From NCBI GenBank assembly GCA_905479575.1, contig CAJQNB010000014.1, forward strand, positions 1-64,000: a DNA stretch of 64,000 nucleotides, given 5' to 3'. The position numbers were made by a program, and so were the translations under genes. The DNA comes from an uncultured Pseudophaeobacter sp. (GTDB lineage Bacteria; Pseudomonadota; Alphaproteobacteria; Rhodobacterales; Rhodobacteraceae). The notes beneath the pieces are model-generated. The model had not been told where the DNA came from. It searched no databases and saw only the letters and a program-made list of their open reading frames with translations. Positions 9,009 to 18,600 of the stretch are shown one piece after another. Within the stretch, counting starts at the first letter, position 1; the number at the start of each line of letters is the position of its first letter.

Positions 9009-10052
9009 TCAGTAACAGTCGGCCATTGCAGCACCCAGCTCTTTCAACAGCGCAGGGTAGAAACCCGCACCATGTTCCAAACCCGTTCCCATCGGATCAA
9101 TGACCACTGTTTTTGCACCGCTGCCTTCCAGGACAGTTGCCACAAGGTCCGGGTTGAACTGCGGCTCTGAAAAGACACAAGAGACCTGTTTCTGCGCCAC
9201 AACCTGCTGAATCTCTGCGATCCGGGCCGGACTTGGATCAGAGGCATCACTCAAGGCGATTGCACCAGCGGCCTGGATGTCAAAGCTGTGCTCGAAATAC
9301 TGATAGGCATCGTGGAACACCACAAAGCCGCCATCGCGGACAGCGCCCAAACTGGCTTTGATCTCTGCCTGGACCTGTTGAATTTCCACCTTTCCCGCCG
9401 CAGCATTGGCGGCATAGGTGGCCGCATTTTCCCCATCCAGCGCCGAAAGCTCTGCCGCGATCACATCCAACCACAGTGTCGCGTTTTCGGGGGCGAGCCA
9501 GACGTGGGGGTCCAGACCGTCATTATCATGCCCGTGGTGATCTTCTTCATGCGCATGCCCCTCCTCATGCCCCTCATCATGGTCGTGTTCATGATCATGG
9601 GCGTGATCGCTCTCGGCGTGTTCCTCATGGGCCTCTGCAGTGTGGCCATGGTCGTCATGGTCGTCATGGGAAACGCCATGATCATGGGCCTCAAAACCCA
9701 CCCCCTGACGGAATGGCAACGCAAGACCGCCTTTCAGGGTCATAAGCTCCACAACCTGCGCATCCTTGGCCAGCTCTTCAACGGCGCCCTCCAGCCAGGG
9801 CGTCAACGCCTCCCCCACCCAAAAGACCAAATCTGCCTGCGACAGGGCCAGGGCTTCGGAGGGACGCATGGAGTGATCATGTGGCGAAGCCCCAACCGGC
9901 ACCACCAGACTGGGCTCTCCCACCCCCTGCATGACCCGCGCGACCAAACCATGCACAGGAGCAATATCGGTTGCCACCTTAGGCACATCTGCCATGGAAA
10001 GACCGGCAAACCCCAAAAGGGCGGCAACAGAAGTCAGGGAGGTTTTTAGCAT
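9009..10052 (-). CDS. znuA: zinc ABC transporter periplasmic binding protein
   Basis: About 347 residues: signal peptide (MLKTSLTSVAALLGFAGLSM, cleaved near ADVPKV), then a cluster A-I metal-binding protein. Metal ligands seen are GASPHDHSMRP (His), a very His/Asp/Glu-rich loop at about residues 125-180, DPHVWLAPE (His), VVFHDAYQYF (His), and a C-terminal acidic ligand region. The His-rich loop is the hallmark of zinc-specific ZnuA. The ATG at 10052 has GAGAG upstream; a further ATG at 10064 would lie inside a Zur box. The gene is divergent from zur-znuCB and shares the operator region with it. Confidence 0.93.
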   Translation of the reverse strand: MLKTSLTSVAALLGFAGLSMADVPKVATDIAPVHGLVARVMQGVGEPSLVVPVGASPHDHSMRPSEALALSQADLVFWVGEALTPWLEGAVEELAKDAQVVELMTLKGGLALPFRQGVGFEAHDHGVSHDDHDDHGHTAEAHEEHAESDHAHDHEHDHDEGHEEGHAHEEDHHGHDNDGLDPHVWLAPENATLWLDVIAAELSALDGENAATYAANAAAGKVEIQQVQAEIKASLGAVRDGGFVVFHDAYQYFEHSFDIQAAGAIALSDASDPSPARIAEIQQVVAQKQVSCVFSEPQFNPDLVATVLEGSGAKTVVIDPMGTGLEHGAGFYPALLKELGAAMADCY

Positions 10053-10062
10053 GGGATCTCTC

Positions 10063-10079
10063 ATGTAATTTTATAACAT
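10063..10079. promoter_or_regulatory. Zur box candidate (znuA side)
   Basis: A dyad ATGTAAT-TTT-ATAACAT, six of seven positions symmetric, directly upstream of znuA. It resembles the ATGTTAT/ATAACAT half-sites of proteobacterial Zur operators. Binding here would block znuA. Confidence 0.65.
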
Positions 10080-10096
10080 CTCACGGCTTGTTAAAC

Positions 10097-10114
10097 GTCA
10101 TATCATAACATATC
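10097..10114. promoter_or_regulatory. Zur box candidate (zur-znuCB side)
   Basis: On the minus strand it reads GATATGTTATGATATGAC, closely matching the Zur consensus core (ATGTTATANTATAAC). It lies mid-way between the divergent znuA and zur starts and probably serves the zur-znuC-znuB promoter. Confidence 0.65.
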
Positions 10115-10169
10115 AAGGGCCAAGTTCATTCACCCTAGACATCAGCCCTGTCAGCGGAGGCCACAGACT

Positions 10170-10658
10170 ATGGAATCCATCGGCTTTGAAGCCCATGATC
10201 ACACCAGCTGCATTGTCAGCTGCATCGACGCGGTTGATAGCCAGTGCAAAGCACAGGGGCTACAATTTACACCGGTCCGCAAACGAGTCCTGGAAATTCT
10301 GCTGCAAGAGCACCGCGCCCTGGGCGCCTATGAAATCCTCGACCGGCTGCGCGAAGAAGGGCTCGGCTCGCAACCTCCCGTCGCCTACCGGGCGTTGGAT
10401 TTTCTTGTGACCAATGGGTTTGCCCATAAGATTGAACGCCTGAATGCCTTTATTGCCTGCACCCACCCCGGCGAAGACCACGCCCCGGTTTTTATGATTT
10501 GTCGGCTGTGTAAATCCGTGGCTGAGGCCCAGACCATTCCAACAAAGGGCCAATTGGGTCAAGCCGCGCGCGATGCTGGGTTTCAGATCGAGCGCACGGT
10601 GGTCGAAGCCGAAGGCCTATGCCCCAAATGCCAAAAAGCCGCAGATAAATGCATTTGA
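10170..10658 (+). CDS. zur: zinc uptake regulator, Fur family
   Basis: A 162-residue Fur-family repressor that senses zinc. The winged helix covers about residues 30-90 (LQFTPVRKRVLEILLQEHRALGAYEI split, then PPVAYRALDFLVTNGFAHKIE). Two CxxC pairs, CRLC near residue 112 and CPKC near residue 152, form the structural zinc site, and the HAP and CTH residues supply sensory ligands. It heads zur-znuC-znuB and overlaps znuC by ten bases, so the repressor would control its own transporter genes. The N-terminus is extended by a His-containing stretch (FEAHDHTSC). Confidence 0.92.
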   Translation: MESIGFEAHDHTSCIVSCIDAVDSQCKAQGLQFTPVRKRVLEILLQEHRALGAYEILDRLREEGLGSQPPVAYRALDFLVTNGFAHKIERLNAFIACTHPGEDHAPVFMICRLCKSVAEAQTIPTKGQLGQAARDAGFQIERTVVEAEGLCPKCQKAADKCI

Positions 10659-11434
10659 TTGCACTACAGAATCTCTCCGTCACCTATGGTGGCAACACAG
10701 TGCTGTCAAACGTGACCTTTGGCATCGCCGCGGGGGAGATCGTCACTATCGTCGGTCCCAATGGTTCAGGCAAATCGACCCTGTTGCGCAGCGTCATTGG
10801 CGCCCAGATGCCCAGCCAAGGTAGCGTGACCCGCAGCCCGGACCTGCGCATTGGCTATGTGCCACAAAAGTTGCATATCGATCCAACCCTGCCAATGACA
10901 GTGCGTCGTTTCCTCAGCCTACCCGACAGGGTGTCAGATCAACAGGCTGTCGAGGCCTTGCAACAGGCCGGGGCCGGGCAATTGTCCAGCCGCCAAATGG
11001 CCGATCTGTCGGGCGGACAGTTCCAGCGTGTTTTGCTGGCGCGGGCACTGCTGTGCAAACCACAGCTGTTGATTCTGGACGAGGCAACGCAGGGCCTGGA
11101 CCAACCTGGATCGGCGGCCTTTTACCAACAAATCGAAACCCTGCGCGAAACTCTGGGCTGCGCCATTTTGATGGTCAGCCACGAGCTGCATGTGGTCATG
11201 GCGGCCTCGGACCGGGTGATTTGCCTTAATGGTCACATCTGCTGTGAGGGAGAGCCGGAACATGTGGCCTCTGCCCCAGAGTATCGCGCCCTGTTTGGCA
11301 GCGGCACCCAGGGCGCGCTGGCGCTGTATCGCCATGAACACAATCACAGCCACGACCACAGTTGCGGCCATGATCACGGCAAAGATGTGGTTCTTTCCCA
11401 AACCCCAGATGTTACCGAAGAGGCCCGAGGATGA
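10649..11434 (+). CDS. znuC: zinc ABC transporter ATP-binding protein
   Basis: A 261-residue ABC ATPase. Walker A GPNGSGKST is near residue 37, the Q-loop is in GYVPQKL, the signature is LSGGQFQRV, Walker B is LLILDEATQGLD, and the switch His is in MVSHELH. It powers import of zinc delivered by ZnuA. The C-terminal tail carries a His-rich stretch (HEHNHSHDHSCGHDHG), which many ZnuC proteins lack; it could hold zinc on the cytoplasmic side. It starts inside the end of zur and overlaps znuB by four bases. Confidence 0.93.
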   Translation: MHLIALQNLSVTYGGNTVLSNVTFGIAAGEIVTIVGPNGSGKSTLLRSVIGAQMPSQGSVTRSPDLRIGYVPQKLHIDPTLPMTVRRFLSLPDRVSDQQAVEALQQAGAGQLSSRQMADLSGGQFQRVLLARALLCKPQLLILDEATQGLDQPGSAAFYQQIETLRETLGCAILMVSHELHVVMAASDRVICLNGHICCEGEPEHVASAPEYRALFGSGTQGALALYRHEHNHSHDHSCGHDHGKDVVLSQTPDVTEEARG

Positions 11435-12258
11435 TTCCCCTGTTGGACAGCTTTCTGCTGCGCGCCGCCTTGGCCGGAACCGGCGTTGCCGTTGCCGCTG
11501 CCCCTTTGGGCTGCTTTGTGGTCTGGCGCCGCATGGCCTATTTTGGCGATGCCACCGCCCATGCCTCAATTCTGGGCGTGGCACTGGCATTGGGGTTTCA
11601 GGTGCCAATCTTTGCCGGAGTGCTGATAATTGCCCTGTTGATGGCCACCGCGGTCTCCAGCCTGAGCGGACGCGGCTTTGCCATGGATACCCTGCTGGGG
11701 GTTCTGGCGCATTCCTCGCTGGCCTTTGGGCTGGTGGCGGTCTCCTTTTTGCAGGGGATCCGCATTGATCTGATGGCCTATCTGTTTGGTGATATACTTG
11801 CAGTAAGCCGGATGGACCTTGCGGTGATCTGGGGCGGCGCGGCGCTGGTTCTGCTGCTGCTCTGGGCCAGATGGTCTGCCCTGCTGACCGCCACGCTCAG
11901 CCCGGATCTGGCCTATGCGGCAGGGATCAACCCCAAGCGCGAACAGCTGGTCCTGACCATTGCTCTGGCCCTGGTTGTCGCCACCGCCATCAAGGTGGTG
12001 GGTGTGTTGTTGATTTCAGCCCTGTTGCTGATCCCCGCTGCCGCAGCCCGCCCCTTTGCTGCAACGCCAGAGCGCATGGCCACCATTGCCGTGGGGATCG
12101 GTGCTCTCTCGGCCCTTGCCGGTCTGCAGCTGTCCTTTATGCTCGACACCCCCACCGGGCCAACAATTGTCTGCTTTGCCGCAGTGCTTTTTGCCCTGAC
12201 CAATCTCTTCAGCCTTGTCTACCGCCAACTGCAGGCCACATCAGCCCAGAGCCGCTAG
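11431..12258 (+). CDS. znuB: zinc ABC transporter permease
   Basis: A 275-residue inner-membrane protein of the ABC-3 family, with seven to eight hydrophobic segments and the conserved RRMAYFGDATAHASILGVALAL region early in the chain. It forms the channel for zinc. The start overlaps the znuC stop (ATGA), so the three plus-strand genes are one operon. Confidence 0.92.
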   Translation: MIPLLDSFLLRAALAGTGVAVAAAPLGCFVVWRRMAYFGDATAHASILGVALALGFQVPIFAGVLIIALLMATAVSSLSGRGFAMDTLLGVLAHSSLAFGLVAVSFLQGIRIDLMAYLFGDILAVSRMDLAVIWGGAALVLLLLWARWSALLTATLSPDLAYAAGINPKREQLVLTIALALVVATAIKVVGVLLISALLLIPAAAARPFAATPERMATIAVGIGALSALAGLQLSFMLDTPTGPTIVCFAAVLFALTNLFSLVYRQLQATSAQSR

Positions 12259-12274
12259 TGCCACCATCAAAGCA

Positions 12275-14572
12275 TCAGTTTTGCCGCAGCCAGAGCTCAG
12301 TCGTGGCACCACTGTGCGGTTGGCTCCATTTGTAAATCGCCGCAAGCAGGGCCTGTTTGTTGATTGGCTTGCTGAGGAAATCATCCATGCCTGCGGCCAG
12401 GCATTTGTCACGATGAGAATCCAGCGCATTGGCGGTCAGGGCGATGATAGGGCAGCCTGTCCCGCTGGCCTGAGCGGCGCTTTCAATTGCGCGGATTTTT
12501 AGCGTCGCCTCGACCCCATCCATCACCGGCATCATCATATCCATAAGAATAATGTCCGGCTGGACCTCCGTGAACAGCTCGACCGCCTCGGCACCGTTTG
12601 CAGCAATGGTGATGTCAAACCCCGCGTCCTTGAGCATCCGTGTCACAACCAGCTGATTGGTGCGGTTGTCCTCTGCGATCAGCAGCTTCATACAATCGGT
12701 GTTTTGCGGAGCCACCCGACTGGGAGTGCTGAGGCTGGGCGACTGTTTCTCAGGACTAAGCGCCCGCCCAAGCACCTGTTTCAACTGCGCTGCGCGCAGC
12801 GGCTTGAGCACGATTTCACAATCCTTCAACCCATCCTCACCGAACCGGCTCATGGCAAGGTCAACCGAAGACAGCATGACAATTGGCAGTGTTGCATAAT
12901 CAGGAATGGCTCGAATGCGCCGTGCCAAGGCGCGACCGTTCATTCCCGGCATCTGGTAATCCAGGATGGCAAAGTCCAAAGACCCAAAGTCCTGACGCGC
13001 ATTCGCCAACACCTCCAGGGCCTGCGCTCCGCTACTGGCCTCAAGGCTGTGCACGTCCCAGGTGTTCAGCCGTTCCGTCAGGATCAGCCGGTTCAGCTCC
13101 AGATCATCAACAACAAGACCGGTTAGCCCCTTCAGGGTCGGCACAGTCACCGGAACCGCCTCCACCTGATCGGCGAGCGGCAAATCCAGCTGAACCGTAA
13201 AGACCGAGCCCTTCCCTTCTGTGGAATCCACCGAGACACCGCCGCCCATCAAATTCACCAGACGCGCTGAAATAGCCAGCCCAAGACCGGTGCCTTCGAA
13301 GCTGCGCGTTGCGCCAGTATCCACCTGCTCAAAGGCACTAAAGACCGATTCAAGCCGGTTTTCGGGGATACCAATACCCGTGTCCGTGACGCTGATTGTC
13401 AGACCGTAGCCTTTCGGGTTTTTCTCACCGCTCACATCAATATAAACATAGCCCATATCCGTAAACTTCACCGCATTACCAATGATATTGGTAATCACTT
13501 GGCGGATGCGACCAACATCGCCCTCGAAAAATTCTGGCAGGTCTGGATCATAGCGCAAAATGATCTCGACCCCCTTGCCTGTGGCCTTGGGCGACAGCAG
13601 CGTGACCACATCTTCGATGGCTGTCAGTAGATTAAACGGCACTCGGATCAGTTCGAACTTCCCTGCTTCGATCTTGGAGAAGTTGAGAATGTCATTGATA
13701 ATTGTCAGCAGCGCAGAGCCGGATTTTGAAATGGTTTCAGCATAGATCTGCTGATCCTCATCCAGGTCAGTTTCCATGATCAGTTCTGCCATGCCAATCA
13801 CGCCATTCATTGGCGTGCGGATTTCATGGCTCATATTGGCTAAGAACTCCGACTTCGCCTGATTGGCAATATCTGCTTCCTCGCAGGCGCGCTCCAAAGC
13901 GAGTTCACGTTCATCGCGCTCAGCGAAGGTGTCTTCCAGAACACCCACCGAAAAGTTGAGCGCCCAGAATTCCCGAGAGGCATACCAAGGTAAGGTTCCG
14001 GCCCGCCCACGCGCACCGGCTAAAACATCCGACATCCGCAGGTGAATCGTTTTCAGGGGATTCAGAGCCAGAATACTGATCAACCCCAAAACCAGTGCTG
14101 ACAGCCCAGCAACCGCAAGGACGGTCCACATGATTGTATATCGGACTCTTTCCTGCACCAAGGCCTGCCCTTCCAGCATCGACCACCGCACGACCATCGT
14201 GCCGAACTTGAACCCTTCCATTTCGACCGATTGCTCGTAGGTCACAAATTCTTCCTGTGCGGCGATGCCGCGCCTATTGGCAGTCGCAATCGTAGCACCA
14301 TCACTGTTCAGGATCTGGATAGACAAAATTTTGGGCGTTCGAACCAGGGCCTCTTGAAGACCGGTCTCCAGGACCGGCACGTCTTCCACAATGATGGACT
14401 CGAGCATCAACCCGCTCAGCAGCGAAACCGTTAGCCCGGCCTGTTCATTCAATTGATCACGCAACCGGTTGCCTTCGGTCCGTCTGGCAACAGCTCCCAC
14501 AACCAGCGCAACCAAAAGAGCGGCCAGCGACAGTGAAATCACAATCTGAAACAGGATACCCGTGCGTTTCAT
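12275..14572 (-). CDS. hybrid sensor histidine kinase with two receiver domains
   Basis: A 765-residue inner-membrane kinase. A first membrane helix lies at about residues 9-29, a periplasmic sensor follows, and a second helix is at about 145-172. The dimerisation domain has the phospho-acceptor His249 in [11 protein letters not shown]; the ATPase domain has N and G boxes ([21 protein letters not shown]). Receiver 1 has Asp538 (LDYQMPG) and receiver 2 Asp678 (LMDMMMP). There is no output domain or Hpt domain, so phosphate must pass to a partner not seen here. It lies 17 bases after the PhnD-like lipoprotein, probably its ligand-sensing partner. Confidence 0.9.
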   Translation of the reverse strand: MKRTGILFQIVISLSLAALLVALVVGAVARRTEGNRLRDQLNEQAGLTVSLLSGLMLESIIVEDVPVLETGLQEALVRTPKILSIQILNSDGATIATANRRGIAAQEEFVTYEQSVEMEGFKFGTMVVRWSMLEGQALVQERVRYTIMWTVLAVAGLSALVLGLISILALNPLKTIHLRMSDVLAGARGRAGTLPWYASREFWALNFSVGVLEDTFAERDERELALERACEEADIANQAKSEFLANMSHEIRTPMNGVIGMAELIMETDLDEDQQIYAETISKSGSALLTIINDILNFSKIEAGKFELIRVPFNLLTAIEDVVTLLSPKATGKGVEIILRYDPDLPEFFEGDVGRIRQVITNIIGNAVKFTDMGYVYIDVSGEKNPKGYGLTISVTDTGIGIPENRLESVFSAFEQVDTGATRSFEGTGLGLAISARLVNLMGGGVSVDSTEGKGSVFTVQLDLPLADQVEAVPVTVPTLKGLTGLVVDDLELNRLILTERLNTWDVHSLEASSGAQALEVLANARQDFGSLDFAILDYQMPGMNGRALARRIRAIPDYATLPIVMLSSVDLAMSRFGEDGLKDCEIVLKPLRAAQLKQVLGRALSPEKQSPSLSTPSRVAPQNTDCMKLLIAEDNRTNQLVVTRMLKDAGFDITIAANGAEAVELFTEVQPDIILMDMMMPVMDGVEATLKIRAIESAAQASGTGCPIIALTANALDSHRDKCLAAGMDDFLSKPINKQALLAAIYKWSQPHSGATTELWLRQN

Positions 14573-14589
14573 GTCTCTGCTTTTCTAGG

Positions 14590-15444
14590 CTAAAAGCTAC
14601 GGCTTTGTTCGATTGCGTCGCGGATAATGTCGTAATCAGAATCCTGGCTGGCCAAAAATCCATTCTTGGCAACACGTCGAAGAATTTCTTCGTTCTGGGC
14701 CGCCAACATGACCTGCCGCATCGCTTGCACAATCTTTGGATCTAGCTCCGCAGAGGCCAGCCAGGGCTTTGTCACATTTTCAAAGGACACCAGAACCCGG
14801 ATCGAAACCCCTTTGGCCACAAGTTTTATATAGGTGCTTTCTTTCAACGCCCCTGCTGCAAATTTCCCGGCCCCCACCGCCTCTCCGACCAGATCATGTC
14901 GGCCCAAATAGGCAAAGCTGTGTAAATCGCTGCCTGTGATACCAGCATCCAGTAATTGCGCCTGCGCCAAATACCGACCGATTGTTGACAGCTCATCACC
15001 AAAGGCAAAGGTCAGCCCAACCAGTTCATCCAGGGATTCGACCGAACTGTCGCGATGGACCACAATCACCCCCTTGAACCGCTTTTCACCCTTTTTGGAT
15101 TCCATCGCCACGATACGGATCTGCGGATTGAGTTCCTTGACCCTGACGTAAGACGCCGGACCAAACCGGGCAAAGTCCACTTCACCCTCCGCCAACTGGC
15201 GCACACCTTCTTCGTATTCCTTGGCAATCGCCATCTTGATCGTGACCCTTTCCCCCAGTCGTACAGACATCCGGTCCGCCAGAAAGGTCAGGAAAGGGCG
15301 GTATTTGCGCACTGTTTCGGTAGGTTTGTCAGCGGCATAGGTTCCAAAAGTAAGCGTTATATCCGCACGCGCATCACAGGCCGCCAAGACCAGCATCCCC
15401 AGGGCCAGGATAACGGCATAAATACTGCTATTGGACTGCTGCAT
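14590..15444 (-). CDS. PhnD-like periplasmic binding lipoprotein, likely sensor subunit
   Basis: A 284-residue phosphate/phosphite/phosphonate-type binding protein. The N-terminal signal ends in a lipobox (LAAC, Cys23), so it is probably membrane-anchored. Family marks are LTFGTYAADKPTETVRKYRP, VDFARFGPASYV and FKGVIVVHRDSSV. No permease or ATPase is next to it; instead a hybrid kinase follows at 17 bases. That arrangement fits a binding protein that presents a ligand to a sensor kinase, rather than transport. A strong GGAGG precedes the ATG at 15444. The ligand is unknown. Confidence 0.82.
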   Translation of the reverse strand: MQQSNSSIYAVILALGMLVLAACDARADITLTFGTYAADKPTETVRKYRPFLTFLADRMSVRLGERVTIKMAIAKEYEEGVRQLAEGEVDFARFGPASYVRVKELNPQIRIVAMESKKGEKRFKGVIVVHRDSSVESLDELVGLTFAFGDELSTIGRYLAQAQLLDAGITGSDLHSFAYLGRHDLVGEAVGAGKFAAGALKESTYIKLVAKGVSIRVLVSFENVTKPWLASAELDPKIVQAMRQVMLAAQNEEILRRVAKNGFLASQDSDYDIIRDAIEQSRSF

Positions 15445-15668
15445 GGATGAGCCTCCTGGCCAATTTTGAATCTGTTAACCGCATGGGTCTCTTACCTATC
15501 AACCATCAATTGAGTTCATCACGTTAATATCCTCGCATCCTTTTCTAAAAAATTTAGTTGAAACTCTTGGTTGCCGCCAACGGTTAACCGTTCAGCAACA
15601 CTTTAGGTATCTTTTAATTAAAATCACACAACCCTGAATGCTTCCCTAATAGTCAAATAGGACTCTCA
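15445..15668. promoter_or_regulatory. divergent intergenic region with palindromes
   Basis: This 224-base AT-rich spacer separates the PhnD-like/kinase operon from the large fusion gene. It holds a perfect 14-bp palindrome AACGGTTAACCGTT at 15579-15592, a related half-type GTTAACCG at 15473-15480, and TTTTAATTAAAA at 15612-15623. The GGTTAACC motif is a candidate operator for a shared regulator. No gene is visible here. Confidence 0.5.
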
Positions 15669-18600
15669 GTGCAAACACCGTCCGTCCCCGCCAATACTCG
15701 CAAAACTTGTATTGCACTTCTGTTCACTACACTGCTTTTGAGTGTCCCCATTGCTGCCCAGGCTATTCCCTCGCCGGAGTTGGTCATTGGCTCTGTCACC
15801 TCACTGACACAGGTTTTTGCAGTCGGGCTGGCGATGATTTCCGGGACTGGCGTGCTTGTGGCCACCAAGCTGGGGTTCAAGCCACAGACCACACAGCAGC
15901 GCTATCCGCTCAGGCTTATTTCCGCACTGCTGTTCTTTGTGGCGATGCTGGCAGCCGCAAACTACTGGCAATTCAAGTCTCACCAGAACGCCGAGCAGGC
16001 CCGATTACAAGAAACCCTGCTCCGCCCGGCGCAGTTTGCCGGTACCCAGATCAAAGACGACTCGCTGAAAGAGACCAGCTTCACCAAGCAAGAAGAGAAC
16101 CCTCTGGCCATCTCCACCGAGCAAGCCGCCGCGCTGCTGGCCGCCGGAGACACCGCATTCTTTGACATTCGCGAAACTGGCGAAAACGCTATGGGCAGCC
16201 TGCCCGGTGCGCTTCATATCCGCTTTCCCGATTTCCTGCAGTCCCGGCCGCTTCAGCCCGGTCAACGCGCAGTGGTGTTTTGTCATAACGGCAACCGCAG
16301 CTCTGAAACTTGCGCCGAACTGGCAAAACTTGGCATTGACTGCAGCTTTATCGCCGGCGGCATTGAGAAATGGATCGTCGAAGGGCGGCCTTTTAGCGAT
16401 GCCGAGGTTCAAACCCTCGCCGATCTGCGCGCCATCCCAGAATATAGCAACAAAGACACGCTGCTCAGCACCGCTGACTTCACCACATTGGTAGACACCA
16501 CAGACCTGCAAATCCTTGATACCCGATATCCCGGTGATTTTGCGGCCGGCCATCTGCCCGGGGCGATCAATATCCCAATCCGCGCCCTCCCAACGGATGA
16601 GTTGATGCGCCGCATCACCGCCCTGGAAGACAAACCAACAGTGACTGCGTGCTACGATCGTCGCAGCTGTTTTATGGGGCAGGTTCTGGGGCTTGAACTG
16701 ACCCAAAACGGCATCGACTACCAAGGTCGCTACACCCTGCCGTGGGAGTATTTTATTGCACCACCGCCAAAACCGCATGTGCAGACCTGGCTGGCGGAGC
16801 AAAACCAAACCTATTGGCAACAGGCGGTTTCTGCAGTGGCAGCGGCACTGATCTGGAGCCATGAGCGCAGCCATCTGTTGCTTGGGCTGTTTGCCTTTTC
16901 CCTGTTGACCCGTATTCTGATCTTGCCTGTGGCGTTGAAGGCAGAACGTGATCAGATCATCACCCACAACAGCGCCGATGCGCTCGCAAAGCTCAAATCC
17001 AAACTGGCCCAGGACCCCGTGCGCAAAGCCCGCGCCCTTCAGGCCTTTTATGCCTCCAAGGGGCTGACCCCCCTGCGCAACTTGACTGCGCTGCTGTTTT
17101 TACCCGTGATGATGCTTGGCGTGTCCGCCGCAGGCGAGGCCAGTGGCCTGCACCCTATCCAGGTGCTCTGGATCGCAGATCTCGGCCAGCCGGACCCGCT
17201 GTTTGCCTTGCCGCTGCTGTTTTGCGGATTGGCCGCGATTTATCTGGTCTGGGCCGTTGCCAAGACCGCACGGCAAGTCAAGCTTTGGCTGTTCTTGGGC
17301 GTTCCCGTCTTGTTTGCCATGGTCTATGGCCTCAGCGCTGCCGCCAATATCTACCTCTGTTTCAGCCTCAGCCTGTTGCTGCTGCAACGCGCCTATGTGA
17401 CCGGGGTACACAGCACTCTGCAACACCGCATCGCCCTGTGGCACCACCAGCGACAACTTGCGCAATTGCCCGCCGGGGTTATCCCCATGGGCTATACCGA
17501 AGAGCTGGCAACAGCAGGCAACAAGGCTCTGCGTCTATCCGTGCTGAAAAACGCTGGCCTGCCAGTCCCCGGCGGTGTTGTGCTGCGCCGCGAAGCCGTT
17601 GACGACTTCCAAAAGATGACGCGGCCACAGCAAGACAGCTTTGCCGCGCAGATCTGGCAGCTGGTGGGGGAAAAGCCCTGCGCAGTGCGCAGCAGCGCCA
17701 GCAATGAAGACGGCGCCGATCAAAGCTTTGCCGGGGTGTTTGATTCCGAACTGAACGTCACCGGCGCCACCATGCGCGCAGCGCTCAACAGCGTGGTGGC
17801 AAGCTTCACATCTGACCGGGCCGCCAGCTATGAAACACAGGGGCCAGAGGACTCCTCAGCCAATATCCTGGTGCAGCACATGGTGCAGGCTGACTACGCC
17901 GGCGTCTTGTTCACCCAAGACCCCAGTGCCCCCGGCATGACCATGGTGGAATGGGTGCGGGGCTGCGGTGACGATCTGGTCTCAGGTCGGGTCACACCTG
18001 TCTCGCTGCGCTTTGGTCGCTGCAGTGGACTGCCCGCCGCCCCAGATCAGGATCAAACCCTGGATCTGGCCCCCCTCTTGGCCCTCGCACGCCGGGTTGA
18101 GGCCGCCTTTGGCTGCCCACAAGATATCGAATGGGCCTATGCGGATGGTCAGTTCCAGATCCTGCAAAGCCGCGATATCACCACTCTGGCCCGTGGCCCC
18201 GAGGCGGAACAGACCCGCCTGGCGGAATGGCGCACCATTCTTGACCGCTTTGGCGACGCAGATCCGGATATGGTGATCCTGGAGCAGGATGAAATGTCCG
18301 AAGTCCTGCCCCGCCCGACGCCGCTGTCATTCTCCCTTATGGCCAGTCTTTGGGCGCCTGGTGGCAGTGTGGATCACGCCTGCCGCGCCCTGGGCGTGCC
18401 CTATGGGCTGCCCGAAGGGCGCGACGGCCATCTCGTCAATCTTTTTGGCAAGACCTATGTGGATGCCAGGTTAAAGCAGGCGATGACGCTGAAACTGACC
18501 AAGACCAAAGCGAAACAGCTGCGCCGCCAGGCCCCCCCTCTGGTCGCAGATTTCCGTACCAAGACCATGCCGCGGATCGCGGATCGGCTGGCGATCTGGC

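Noticed and set aside
9461..9745. Met/Thr-rich and His-rich frames over the ZnuA metal loop
   Set aside because: They are alternate frames of the His/Asp-rich znuA coding repeat.
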